Of a stretch of DNA of 64,000 nucleotides, positions 1 to 8,659 are shown in pieces. The stretch's first letter is position 1, and each line of letters starts with the position of its first letter. A program made the translations under genes and the position numbers. Origin of the DNA: Micromonospora cremea (GTDB taxonomy: Bacteria > Actinomycetota > Actinomycetes > Mycobacteriales > Micromonosporaceae); NCBI RefSeq assembly GCF_900143515.1, contig NZ_FSQT01000001.1:558001-622000 (forward strand). The letters are read 5' to 3'. Under the pieces are notes generated by a model that had not been told where the DNA came from, did not search any database, and worked only from the letters and a program-made list of their open reading frames with translations.

Positions 1-182
1 CGGGCGGTCCTTGTTGCATCGACCGGCTGTGGTTTCACTCCTTATGAGCCTCGGCGGTGGCGAGATGTGACGGACGAAGGAGCGAAGTGGGGTCGCAGTC
101 GCGACGTCGCCCGGCACCAGCTCGGTAACCTCTCGGAATTGCCCGGCAAATCCTGTGACAATGGGCCGCCCCATGGCCACAG

Positions 183-580
183 TTACGGCCGTTGGGCGAG
201 ATAGATCGTATTGGTGGAGTTGCGACGCTGCAGGGGGTTGTCGAACGTGACGACGTGCGCCCGGGCGGCGCCGAACGTGTCGTCGGGTGGGTCGTTGGAC
301 CAAAGCCCGAACACGCCGCCCGGGTGCAGGTGGTGAGCCAGCCGCCGCGACCCGTCCACTGTGTAGAACGCGGCATGGCTGGGATGCAGCCGGTGGCTTG
401 GGCTATGGTCGATGTCGACCAGCACTGCATGGAACCGTCGGCCCAGGCGCTGTGGGTCGAGGCCGCCGGGTTCGGCGGTCATGGCGAAGAAGTCGCCGTG
501 GTGAAGCCGGCTGCGCGGGGCGGAGACGACGGCCGCGGAGAATGGCAGCAGGCGGCGCTGTTGCATTAAGCCATCGCGCC
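183..580 (-). pseudogene. Spermidine/spermine synthase-like methyltransferase relic (C-terminal part)
   Basis: The minus strand reads through a stretch ending in a pattern typical of actinobacterial spermidine-synthase-like SAM-dependent proteins: a VLVDIDHSP core, then HPSHAAFYTVDG, RPGGVFGLWSNDPPDD-like segment (here HPGGVFGLWSNDPPDD) and a terminal NPLQRRNSTNTIYL. Upstream of about 580 the similarity stops and the reading frame runs into unrelated sequence, so the N-terminal half with the SAM-binding core is missing. No start codon with a ribosome site fits. I read this as a 5'-truncated, decaying gene. The family assignment comes from recognising the C-terminal motif, so the enzyme activity is not expected to survive. 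Confidence 0.5.
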
Positions 581-1287
581 GTCTCGGCGCTGCAGATCTT
601 CCCGTCACGAGGTTCCAGACGGGCGGCAGGGCGGCCATCGGTCGCTGGATAGTGCAGCCAATAGGACACCTTTTGTCCCGATCCTGTAGCCCGAGATGTG
701 GGCCCCAAGCTCGATCTTGCAGGAAGTCTTGCGACAAGTGATCTTGACGATCCCTTAACGCAACAGCGCCGGGTGTGGGCTGCCACCTCAGCCCAGCTCT
801 TATCCCCGGTGGATGGCGCGGCGAAGCTCGGCAGGGCGCGCCCGGCCCGGGGCCGCCAGCCGGCGATCAACGCGGCGAAGGTCGAGGCGATCCTGCGCGC
901 CGCACTGCGCGACAGGCGCTCCAGGTGCGGGCGCCGCGCTGGCCAGGCGCTATGTGGCCGACTGGCGGACAGCAGACGCTCTGGAGGTGACCAGCGAGGC
1001 CGTCGCCATCGTGCAGCGCAAGCAGATCTGGATGTGGGCCGCCGAGATCGTCTCCCGCCCCCGCACCGTTGCGCCGATCGCGGCCAGCGCACCGGTGAGG
1101 CGGCCCAGCTGGTCACCGCGTTCGCCCGCGGCCTGCCCGGCCGTAGGATCCCTGCGGCTCAGGCCGCCCTGGCGGTGTGTGCTGCGCCATCTGGCCGAGG
1201 CCAAGGGCGAGCACACCCGGCCGCGTCCCTGGACGGCCGGGCCGCCGTGGCCCGGCAAAGGCGCCGCTGCGGCGGGCGCTGCACGCG
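581..1287. other. Eroded intergenic DNA, no supported gene
   Basis: Several overlapping open frames exist on both strands but none has a convincing start, ribosome site or family motif. One plus-strand frame near 930-1060 (ending in an RKQIWMWAAEIV-like stretch) has a protein-like composition and may be a relic of a mobile or regulatory gene. I cannot identify it. Confidence 0.4.
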
Positions 1288-1869
1288 CTATCGGTAACCG
1301 CGCTTGAGCAGGTACTTGGCTCCTGCCTGGAAGCCCTCGGGGCTGAGCACCTCGAAGCCGAAGGCGTCGGCAAGCCGGTCGGTCGTGTTGAACGCGACGC
1401 AGACCGCCAGCGCGTCCTCGACCTGCCGGGGTGAGACGCCGGCGGACAGCACTTCCCGCATGTCCCCGGCGCTCACCTTTCCTTCGGCGGTCAGCTTGCC
1501 CAGCATCCGCAGCGTTGCCCGCAGCGGCTCCTCGACGGGGGCCGATTCCAGGTCGGCCAGCACCGCCGCGACCCGCAGCCCGTCCTGGTACGCCTGACTT
1601 GCGGTCGCGGTGTGCGCGCCGACGCAGAACGCGGACTCGTTCACCTTGGACACGTAGGCCGCCATCAGCTCCCGGTCGCCCACCGACCAGTCAGACGGGC
1701 CGCGCATCGCCTCGTGGGTGAACTCCTTCGCCCGGGCGCCGTAGAAATCGGGCCGGTAGAAGACCAGCTTCGCGGCGTCCGGTACCGGGTGCCCGGAGAA
1801 CAGACGGATGAGCGCGAAGAGCACCTTGGTTGCGGGGCTGTAGCCGCGGTTGAGGATGTCAAGTCGCAT
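1288..1869 (-). CDS. Carboxymuconolactone decarboxylase / AhpD-like family protein
   Basis: This 193-residue protein has the AhpD/CMD alpha-helical fold signature: a helix ending in NESAFCVGAHTATA around residues 77-90, followed by helices rich in Ala and Leu. AhpD-type peroxidases carry a CxxC redox pair followed by His three residues later. Here the first Cys is Ser79 while Cys82 and His86 remain, so classical CxxC disulfide chemistry is unlikely unless another Cys substitutes. It ends near the IS-free relic region and starts at the stop of the upstream gene (shared base around 1869), so the two are translationally coupled. Physiological substrate unknown; a peroxide or organic-acid role is only a family-level guess. 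Confidence 0.7.
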   Translation of the reverse strand: MRLDILNRGYSPATKVLFALIRLFSGHPVPDAAKLVFYRPDFYGARAKEFTHEAMRGPSDWSVGDRELMAAYVSKVNESAFCVGAHTATASQAYQDGLRVAAVLADLESAPVEEPLRATLRMLGKLTAEGKVSAGDMREVLSAGVSPRQVEDALAVCVAFNTTDRLADAFGFEVLSPEGFQAGAKYLLKRGYR

Positions 1870-2234
1870 TATCCGGCCTCTCCGTTGACGGTTGCTTCGG
1901 CCAGGGCCGCCAGTCCCGCTTCATAGAGCCGGGCGGACTGGCCGACCGCAGCGCATATCACCAGCTCGAAAAGCTGGTCCTCGCTGAGGCCCAACGCCTT
2001 TGCTGCGGCGAAGTCCGCCTCGGTGACTTGCGCGGGCCTCGTGGCGACCTTGCTGATCAGCGTGTCCAACGGCGGGGACAGGCCGTCGTTGCCGAAGGCA
2101 TGGGCTCGCTGCTGCGCGGCTGCCCTGCCCTCTCCGTTCAGGATGCGATCCACCAGCGCTCGGTGCGCTGCTCGCGTCATGTCGTCCGGCACGGCGCCCT
2201 CCACCTTCTCTGCAGCTCGGCTATCTGTCCTCAT
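1869..2234 (-). CDS. Small CMD-associated helical protein
   Basis: The protein is about 121 residues from the ATG at 2234; a GTG at 2264 would add ten residues but starts with an unlikely hydrophobic stretch. The C-terminal half (LSEDQLFELVICAAVGQSARLYEAG region) resembles the helical repeat seen in carboxymuconolactone decarboxylase-like domains, but it has no CxxC. Its stop overlaps the start of the downstream AhpD-like gene, so the two probably form a co-translated pair and may form a complex. The ribosome site is weak for either start. Function beyond partnering the downstream gene is unknown. Confidence 0.6.
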   Translation of the reverse strand: MRTDSRAAEKVEGAVPDDMTRAAHRALVDRILNGEGRAAAQQRAHAFGNDGLSPPLDTLISKVATRPAQVTEADFAAAKALGLSEDQLFELVICAAVGQSARLYEAGLAALAEATVNGEAG

Positions 2235-2264
2235 GTATATGACGATCGGCGCGCCGCCGAACAC

Positions 2265-2794
2265 GAGACGCGGCCGAAGAAATCCGCCAGACTACACCTG
2301 CCGCTCAGATGTGCCCGAAGGCCAGGCGACAGTCGGGCAAACATTCTCCTGGCGGCCGTCTCAAGCGCTCGTCCGCCGATCGTCTGGCTAGTAGAAGGCG
2401 GATCCAAGCCGCCGGGGCCACAGCGCGAAGATCGGCAAAGATCGCATCGGGCACCTGTTGACCATATCGACCACCAGGCGTCCCGACGACAGGAATACGG
2501 CCGCCGCCGAGATGCACTCTCATGCCGCGATCGATGCCGAAGCCGAGCCGGACGGCGACCTCTGCGTACGGCTTATGGATCCGATTGACCGTCCGCTGTC
2601 ACGTCGTTAACCGGTGTGGGTGGTGGCCGTCGTCCAGGAGCCGCTGGCGACGAACCGGCCGAACCGTGCTTGTCGTAGCCGACGTGGTCGGTGCTCTAGC
2701 CGTCCAGCGTGGATTCCGGGACCCGCTTGGTCCGTGACCGCGTCCGCCGGCCGGCTGTCCCACAGAGGCCTCATGGCGGTGGGCTACTGACGGA
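2265..2794. other. Intergenic, no gene seen
   Basis: This 530-base gap lies between the start of the small CMD-like gene and the stop of the ROK regulator. The frames in it lack family motifs and ribosome sites. It should hold the promoter of the 2234-to-1288 operon near its left end, but I see no convincing -10/-35 pair. Confidence 0.4.
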
Positions 2795-3994
2795 CTACGC
2801 GATCACCTTGGCGGACAACGCGGGCAGGTCGGAGCGGGCGAGGGCGTCCGACTGGGGTACGTGGGCGAGGTCGAGTTCGGCGAGCCCGAGTCGCCCGTAC
2901 GCGGTGTGCAACGCCGCCACCACGGCACCCAACGCACCGGAGAGGTCCCCAAGCTCCGCGCTGTGTACGACCGCCGCAGCGGCGGGCACGATCTCCCGCA
3001 ACCGGCCGCCCAGCCGGCCGAGGTCGGGTTTGAGCGCGTGGGAGATGCCGCCGCCAAGGACGATCACCTCGGGTTCGTAGGCGACCACCGCCGCGGTGAG
3101 GATGATCAGCAGCGCCTGCTCGACGTACTGCTTGACCGGCACCAGTCGGGAGTCTTTGGAGTGGAACACGTCGGCCGGGTTGTCGAACGGTAGGCCGAGG
3201 TCTCGGGCGCGGGCGAGGATGCCGGGCCCGGTGATGATCTGTTCGAGTGCGACTCCCAGCGGACCGGCCGGCAGGTGCCCGAACTCGCCGACCAGGCCGC
3301 TGCGACCCCGGAACAGCCGCCGTTCGATGGCGACGCCGGCGCCGAGGCCAGCCCCGATGGTGAACATCACCGCGGTCTGCGCGTCGCGGGCGGCGCCGAA
3401 GCGTAGCTCGCCGAGGAGCGCGTAGTTGGAGTCGTTGTCCACCTCGACCCCGGTCGCCAGCCGCTTCTCCAGCAGCCGGAGGAACTCCGGGTCCTCCACC
3501 TGAGGAAGGTTCGGCGCGTTGGATACGGTGCGGTCGTGCTGCCGGACGGCGCCGGGTAGCCCAACCGCCACGCAGTCGAGCCGGTCCAGGTTGTCCCCGA
3601 CGGTCTGCCGGATCAGGTCGGCCAGCCACTGAGCCAGCCGAGGGGCGTCGTAGCCGGCCGGAGTGGGGACGGTCCGGCCGACCAGCGGCGTGGCGGCGAG
3701 GTCGGCCACCACCAAGCGGACGTTGGAACCGCCAACGTCGACCCCGCAGACCACGCCCCGTCCGGCGGCGATCGCCACCCGGGTCGCCCGTCGGCCCCGG
3801 GTAGCGGTCGGGGCGCCATCGGTCTCGGTCAGCAGCCCCTCGTCAAGGAGCTGTTCGACGATGCGCGAGACAGTGGCGGGGGAGAGGTCGGTCTCCTGGC
3901 CGATGGCCGTGCGGGTCACCGGGCCGTGTGTCAGGACGTGGGCCAGCACGGTCGACCGGTTCGCGCGCCGAGGTGCTCGGGCTTCCACGTCCAC
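2795..3994 (-). CDS. ROK-family transcriptional repressor (NagC/XylR type)
   Basis: This 399-residue protein has an N-terminal winged helix (about residues 15-60, with TRTAIGQETDLSPATVSRIV as the recognition region) followed by a ROK sugar-kinase-like fold with DVGGSN at about 86-91 and a late VIVLGGGIS motif. The usual ROK CxCGxxGCxE zinc motif is absent: the corresponding GHLPAGPLG segment has no Cys. It is transcribed divergently from the ABC transporter operon starting at 4379, a standard arrangement for a local sugar-responsive repressor. The start is a GTG; a second GTG two codons downstream is a possible alternative. Ligand is inferred to be the sugar, or phosphorylated sugar, handled by the neighbouring genes. 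Confidence 0.85.
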   Translation of the reverse strand: MDVEARAPRRANRSTVLAHVLTHGPVTRTAIGQETDLSPATVSRIVEQLLDEGLLTETDGAPTATRGRRATRVAIAAGRGVVCGVDVGGSNVRLVVADLAATPLVGRTVPTPAGYDAPRLAQWLADLIRQTVGDNLDRLDCVAVGLPGAVRQHDRTVSNAPNLPQVEDPEFLRLLEKRLATGVEVDNDSNYALLGELRFGAARDAQTAVMFTIGAGLGAGVAIERRLFRGRSGLVGEFGHLPAGPLGVALEQIITGPGILARARDLGLPFDNPADVFHSKDSRLVPVKQYVEQALLIILTAAVVAYEPEVIVLGGGISHALKPDLGRLGGRLREIVPAAAAVVHSAELGDLSGALGAVVAALHTAYGRLGLAELDLAHVPQSDALARSDLPALSAKVIA

Positions 3995-4190
3995 CCCGCT
4001 TTCTTTTCCGTCCGAATGCTAAGGCCGCGCCGCTACTTGGGCAATACCCGATCCCGTGCCGGCTCGGCGAGTCGCGGCTGCCGCTGGCCGTTCGCCCCGC
4101 ACCGACCGTGCCACCGCCGCCCGGCCCGCTGCCCGCAACATATGGATCTTTTGGGTCGAAGCGATTGGACGGAATCTCCGACCAACCCCC

Positions 4191-4218
4191 TTGACGAGCA
4201 TGACGACCACGTTAATAC
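4191..4218 (+). promoter_or_regulatory. Candidate promoter of the ABC/PTE operon
   Basis: A TTGACG hexamer at 4191-4196 is followed after 16 bases by TAATAC at 4213-4218, a reasonable vegetative sigma-type promoter in the divergent gap. Just downstream lies an imperfect TTTC...GAAA dyad (about 4219-4236), which is a possible ROK-repressor site. Confidence 0.45.
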
Positions 4219-4378
4219 TTTCAGCCTGAACGGAAATGGAGGCCGCCGCCTCACCGGTACGCACCGGAGCCCGGGGTGACGGCACGGGTCCCTGTCACGT
4301 GCCGTGCCGGTCGCGCCGGAACCCCGTGTCAGTCCGGAGCCACCGGTTCCGGGACCCGTTGCTGTGGAGGGAAGAGCT

Positions 4379-5497
4379 ATGAAACTCACCCGTAGACGTG
4401 GGGCCGCCCTGGGCGCAATATGTGCCTTGGCGCTCCTGGTCAGCGCCTGCTCGAACGAGACGTCCAGCGACGGTGGCGGCGCGTCGAGCGGCCCCCGCAC
4501 CGAACCGAGTTTGTCGTTCGTCGGCCCCGGCGGGGAGACGCCGACCGCCGCCGACCAGCTTTCGCTGACCCCCGAGGAGCAGCAGAAGGTCAAGGACGGC
4601 AACTACTCGGCCGCCTTCGTCTGGCACGAGGGTTCCGCGCTGACCAAGGCGGTGGAGTCCGGGGTCCGCAAGGAGTTCGACCAGCTCGGCATCAAGGTGC
4701 TGGCCAGCACCAGCGCCGAGTTCGACGCGGCCCGGCAGGCCAACAACGTGCAGACCGTCCTGGCGCTCAAGCCCGACCTGATCGTCACCATCGCGGTCGA
4801 TCCCACCGCGGCGGCCGCGGCCTTCAAGCCCGCCGTGGACGCCGGCGTCAAGCTGGTCGTGATGACCACACCGCCGAAGGACTACAAGGCCGGGGAGCAG
4901 ATCGTCGGGATCGTCACCGCCGACCTGACCGCGTTCGGCAAAGCCAATGCGGAGATGCTCGGCAAGGCGCTCGGAGGCAAGGGCAAGGTCGGCTACATCT
5001 ACCACGACGCCGACTTCTGGTTCACCAACCAGCGCGACAAGGCGTTCAAGGACTGGCTGGGCTACCTCTACCCGGACATCAAGATCGTCGAGGAGACGGG
5101 CTTCTCCGACCCGGCGCGGACCGAGGACATCGCCACCGCGATGCTGACCCGCCACTCCGACCTCAACGGCGTCTACGTCGCCTGGGCCACCGCCGCCGAG
5201 GGCGTGCTCGCCGCAACCCGGCAGCAGGGGCGTACCGACGTCAAGATCGTCACCAATGACCTGGAGGCGAACCTCGCCGCCGACATGGTCAAGGGCGGAA
5301 ACATCGCTGGCGTCGTCGCCAACGGCTCCACCCGGCTCGGCCAGAACCTGGGCATCGTCGCCGCCTACGGGCTGATCGGCAAGAAGGCTCCGGAGCTGGT
5401 CGTCGGATCGCCGATGGCCGCCACCAAGGAGAACATCGCCGAGGCCTGGCGCGACGACTACGGCCAGGAGCCGCCGGCCGAGGTGCGCGGCAACTGA
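4379..5497 (+). CDS. Sugar ABC transporter substrate-binding lipoprotein
   Basis: The protein is 372 residues from the ATG at 4379, which is preceded by GGAGG at 4366-4370. Residues 1-24 form a lipoprotein signal (Arg-rich start, Ala/Leu core, LVSAC lipobox with Cys24). The rest fits the periplasmic-binding-protein type 4 family (RbsB/xylose class): two Rossmann-like lobes with LKPDLIVTIAVDP, KLVVMTTPP and a C-terminal hinge around GVVANGSTRLGQ. It should deliver a sugar or sugar-like ligand to the permease at 7660 and the ATPase at 9922, which are separated from it by three catabolic genes of the same operon. The ligand cannot be told from sequence. Confidence 0.88.
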   Translation: MKLTRRRGAALGAICALALLVSACSNETSSDGGGASSGPRTEPSLSFVGPGGETPTAADQLSLTPEEQQKVKDGNYSAAFVWHEGSALTKAVESGVRKEFDQLGIKVLASTSAEFDAARQANNVQTVLALKPDLIVTIAVDPTAAAAAFKPAVDAGVKLVVMTTPPKDYKAGEQIVGIVTADLTAFGKANAEMLGKALGGKGKVGYIYHDADFWFTNQRDKAFKDWLGYLYPDIKIVEETGFSDPARTEDIATAMLTRHSDLNGVYVAWATAAEGVLAATRQQGRTDVKIVTNDLEANLAADMVKGGNIAGVVANGSTRLGQNLGIVAAYGLIGKKAPELVVGSPMAATKENIAEAWRDDYGQEPPAEVRGN

Positions 5498-5620
5498 CGG
5501 CAGGTAACGCGAGGTCCGGGGCCTTTTCTGGGAAGAGGCCTCGGACCTCACCCCGGCCACGCGACACGGCCTCGGCCGTATACGCGGTGGCCGCTGCGAA
5601 GCGATGGAAGGAAAAGCCAG

Positions 5621-6613
5621 ATGGGGTACGTCCAGACAGTCCTCGGGCCGGTGTCCCCCGAGTCGCTCGGCCGGGTGCTGAGTCACGAGCACCTCGGCGC
5701 GCTGGTGCCCGGGCCGTGGCTGTCCGGCGGTGCCGGCGACGACCGCGCGGACCTCGCCGTCGACGCGGTACGGGCTCTGCCGGAACTGGGCTTCGGCACG
5801 ATCGTGGATCTGTCCCCGTACGAAGTGGTGGGTCACGACGTGGCCCTGCTCCGCGAGGTGGCCCGGCGTACCGGTCTGCACGTCGTCGCCGGGTCGGCGA
5901 TCTACCTGGAGCCGTACTCGCCGGGCTGGGCGCTCAACGCCAGTGTGGACGAGATGCGGGAGCGGTTCGTCGCCGACGCCACGATCGGGGTGGGGGACAC
6001 CGGTGTCAAGGTCGGCATCTTCGGGGAGCAGGCCACCGGGCTGAACGAGATCACCCCGCACGAGGAGAAGTGCCTGCGGGCCGCCGCCCGCGCCCACGTC
6101 GCCACCGGGCTGTCGGTGAACACCCACACCACGCACGGCACGATGGCGCTGGAGCAGGTCGAGATCCTGCGCCAGGAAAAGGCCGACCTCTCCCGGATCG
6201 TCATCGGCCACCTGGACATCAACCCCGACCCGGACTACCTGCGGGCGGTGCTGGCGACCGGCGTCAACATCGCCTTCGACACGCTCGGCAAGCAGTTCTG
6301 GGACTTCGTGCTCGCTCCGCTGCCCGAGAACCCGCCGGAGGGCGAGTTCGGCAAGCGGGCGTACCACCGGCCGGACCACGCCCGGTTGGACATGCTCGCC
6401 GGGTTGGTCCGGGACGGGTACGCCGACCGGATCCTGCTCTCGATGGACCTGACCGGCGCCGAGGCGTACCTGAACCCGGGCACGCACGGCCGCCTCGGGT
6501 ACTCGTATCTGGGCCGGGAGATCGTGCCGGGGCTCGCCCGGCTCGGCGTGCCGCCGGAGGCGCTCGACCAGATGTTGGTGGCCAACCCGGCCCGACTCCT
6601 GACGGTCGGCTGA
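5621..6613 (+). CDS. Phosphotriesterase-homology (Php-like) metal-dependent hydrolase
   Basis: This 330-residue amidohydrolase-superfamily protein has His22-Glu-His24 in LSHEHLG, a GVKVGIFGEQ segment (Lys130/Glu136), His169 or His172 in NTHTTHG, His197 in IGHLD and Asp276 in SMDLT. These are the metal ligands of the phosphotriesterase/lactonase family. In E. coli Php the bridging ligand is Glu instead of carboxylated Lys; Glu136 could play that part here. The gene sits directly upstream of the ROK kinase, whose ATG overlaps its stop, and in the same operon as a YhfX-like gene. Php and YhfX are also neighbours in the E. coli yhf operon. Family members include lactonases and esterases; a sugar lactone or phosphoester substrate is inference. 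Confidence 0.85.
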   Translation: MGYVQTVLGPVSPESLGRVLSHEHLGALVPGPWLSGGAGDDRADLAVDAVRALPELGFGTIVDLSPYEVVGHDVALLREVARRTGLHVVAGSAIYLEPYSPGWALNASVDEMRERFVADATIGVGDTGVKVGIFGEQATGLNEITPHEEKCLRAAARAHVATGLSVNTHTTHGTMALEQVEILRQEKADLSRIVIGHLDINPDPDYLRAVLATGVNIAFDTLGKQFWDFVLAPLPENPPEGEFGKRAYHRPDHARLDMLAGLVRDGYADRILLSMDLTGAEAYLNPGTHGRLGYSYLGREIVPGLARLGVPPEALDQMLVANPARLLTVG

Positions 6614-7659
6614 TGGCCGGGAACTCGCGCCCGCCGTCCGGTCCGGCCGGGTACGTCGCCGGGGTGGACCTCGGCGGCACCAAGCTCCGGGCTGCGCTCG
6701 CGGATCTCGCCGGTCACATCGTGACCGAGGATGTGCTGGCCACCGACCCCCGCGGTGGGGTGGCGGTCGCCGCGCAGATCGACGCCCTGCTCCGCGACCT
6801 GGCCGCCCGGGGCGGCGTGGACTGGTCCGACATCCGGGCCAGCGCGATCGGCCTGCCCGGCGCCCCGCACCCGACGACCGGCACCATTGACCTCGCCCCG
6901 AACGTCTCCGAACTCGGGGCCATCGACGTGCGGGCCGAGCTGACCCGCCGGCTGGGACACCCGGTGGTGCTGGACAACGACGTCAACATGGCGGCCGCCG
7001 GTGAGCGGTGGCTGGGCAGCGGACGTACCCACCGGCACTTCGTGTTCGTGGCGGTCGGCACCGGGATCGGCATGGGCATCGTGCTAAACGGGGAGCTGGT
7101 CCGCGGGGCTCGTGGCGCGGCGGGGGAGATCTCCTACCTGCCGCTGGGTACCGACCCGTTCGACCCGGCGAACCAGGTCCATGGCGCGCTGGAGGAGGCG
7201 GTGGCCGGCGCCGCCCTCGCCGCCCGGTACCGAGCGCTGAGCGGCGAGCAGGCCACCGTGCCCGATGTCTTCGACCGGGCCGCGGCCGGCGATCACGGCG
7301 CCCAGGCGGCCATCGACGAGGAGGCCCGGTTTATCGCACTGGCCGTCGTCGCGGTCACCGCCGTCCTCGACCCGGAGGTGGTCATCCTCGGCGGTGGGAT
7401 CGGCTCCCGGGTCGAGCTGGTCGAGCCGGTCCGGCGCTGGGTCGCCGCGCTGAGCGCGGACGTCCCGGCGATCAAGACCAGCCAGCTCGGCGACCGGGCC
7501 GGCCTGCTCGGCGCCGTCGCGGTCGCCCGCCAGGAGGCCGGAACCCACCCCGATCTGCCGGCCAAGCCCGTTCTGCCGGCCCACCCCGATTCGGCGGCGT
7601 GGCCCGTTGCGACCCAGCCCGACCGGAACACCTCTTTCGAATCAGTGGAGGGACGATAG
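6613..7659 (+). CDS. ROK-family sugar kinase
   Basis: The protein is 348 residues with no DNA-binding domain, so it is probably an enzyme and not a repressor. DLGGTKLR near residue 19 is the phosphate-binding loop, LDNDVNMAA contains the catalytic Asp region, and GTGIGMGI and VVILGGGIG complete the ASKHA fold. The CxCG zinc motif is absent. The ATG overlaps the upstream stop (TGATG), indicating translational coupling. The last 35 residues are a low-complexity Pro/Ala/His tail with no expected role. It likely phosphorylates the imported sugar or the product of the upstream hydrolase. Confidence 0.85.
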   Translation: MAGNSRPPSGPAGYVAGVDLGGTKLRAALADLAGHIVTEDVLATDPRGGVAVAAQIDALLRDLAARGGVDWSDIRASAIGLPGAPHPTTGTIDLAPNVSELGAIDVRAELTRRLGHPVVLDNDVNMAAAGERWLGSGRTHRHFVFVAVGTGIGMGIVLNGELVRGARGAAGEISYLPLGTDPFDPANQVHGALEEAVAGAALAARYRALSGEQATVPDVFDRAAAGDHGAQAAIDEEARFIALAVVAVTAVLDPEVVILGGGIGSRVELVEPVRRWVAALSADVPAIKTSQLGDRAGLLGAVAVARQEAGTHPDLPAKPVLPAHPDSAAWPVATQPDRNTSFESVEGR

Positions 7660-8640
7660 ATGACCCAGACCGATGCGGCGGTGAAGGCCAGAAGCGGACC
7701 GGCCTGGAGCAGGGTCAACTGGCGCGACTACGTGGTCTATATCGGCTTCGCCGTCGTGTTCCTGTTCTTTGCCATCACCCAGGGCAGCAACGGCTTCCTG
7801 ACCACCAGCAACCTCACCAATATCGTCATCCAGACCGCACCGATCACGGTCATGGCGGTCGGGTTGGTCTTCGTGCTGGCAGCCGGCGAGATCGACCTGT
7901 CGATCGGCTCGGTCGTCGCGCTCTCCGCGCTGGTCGGCGCGGTGACGTTGCGAGAAACCGACAGCATGCTGCTCGGCGCGGCCGCGGGGCTGGCTGCCGG
8001 CGCGGCGGTCGGCCTGGTCAACGGGGTCTTCGTCACCCTCGTCCGGCTGCCCTCCTTCCTGGTCACCCTCGCCACGATGGGGGCGGTGGCCGGCCTGGCC
8101 CGCGAGGTGACCGGCCTGCAGTCGGTGCCGGTCGGCAACGACGCGTTCCTCACACTCTTCGGCCAGGGCGAGATCTTCGGCATTCCCGGCCTGGTGCTCT
8201 GGTCGGTGGCGGCCGTGGTCGTCGGCTACATCGTGCTGCGGCAGACCCGGTACGGGGCGCACACCCTCGCGATCGGCGACAACGTGGCCGCGGCCCGGGT
8301 CAGCGGCATCAAGGTGGTCCGCGTCAAGATTATGGTGCTGATGGGCAGCGCGATGTGCGCCGCTCTCGCCGGCCTGCTGTACGCGGGCCGCCTGCAGGGC
8401 GCCCGGTACACCCTTGGCGAGGCCGACCTGATGTCCGTGATCGCCGCCGTGATCGTCGGCGGGACCAGCCTGTTCGGCGGCAAGGGCTCCATCGTCGGGG
8501 CGCTGCTGGGCAGCCTGCTGATGGGCATGCTCAACAACGGCCTGATCCTGGCCGGGCTGTCCGTGTCCCAGCAGATGATGGCGCGCGGCGCGATCATCCT
8601 CGTGGCCGTCTCCCTCTCGCTGCGCGAGAGGCGCGGCTGA
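7660..8640 (+). CDS. Sugar ABC transporter permease (RbsC-like)
   Basis: This 326-residue protein has eight to ten hydrophobic segments and the branched-chain/ribose permease family signature: AAGEIDLSIGSVVAL near residues 75-90, LPSFLVTLATM, and GGTSLFGGKGSIVGALLG near 265-285. An ATG at 7660 directly follows the previous stop and is preceded by GGAGGGAC. It should form the membrane channel with the 4379 lipoprotein and the 9922 ATPase. Only one permease is present, so a homodimer is expected, as in ribose importers. Confidence 0.9.
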   Translation: MTQTDAAVKARSGPAWSRVNWRDYVVYIGFAVVFLFFAITQGSNGFLTTSNLTNIVIQTAPITVMAVGLVFVLAAGEIDLSIGSVVALSALVGAVTLRETDSMLLGAAAGLAAGAAVGLVNGVFVTLVRLPSFLVTLATMGAVAGLAREVTGLQSVPVGNDAFLTLFGQGEIFGIPGLVLWSVAAVVVGYIVLRQTRYGAHTLAIGDNVAAARVSGIKVVRVKIMVLMGSAMCAALAGLLYAGRLQGARYTLGEADLMSVIAAVIVGGTSLFGGKGSIVGALLGSLLMGMLNNGLILAGLSVSQQMMARGAIILVAVSLSLRERRG

Positions 8641-8659
8641 CCCGGAAGGAAGCAAGCGC

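Noticed and set aside
4295..6487. 730-residue minus-strand open frame across the binding-protein and phosphotriesterase genes
   Set aside because: It is antisense to two well-supported genes, has low-complexity Arg/Gly/Val composition caused by GC bias, and shows no motif.
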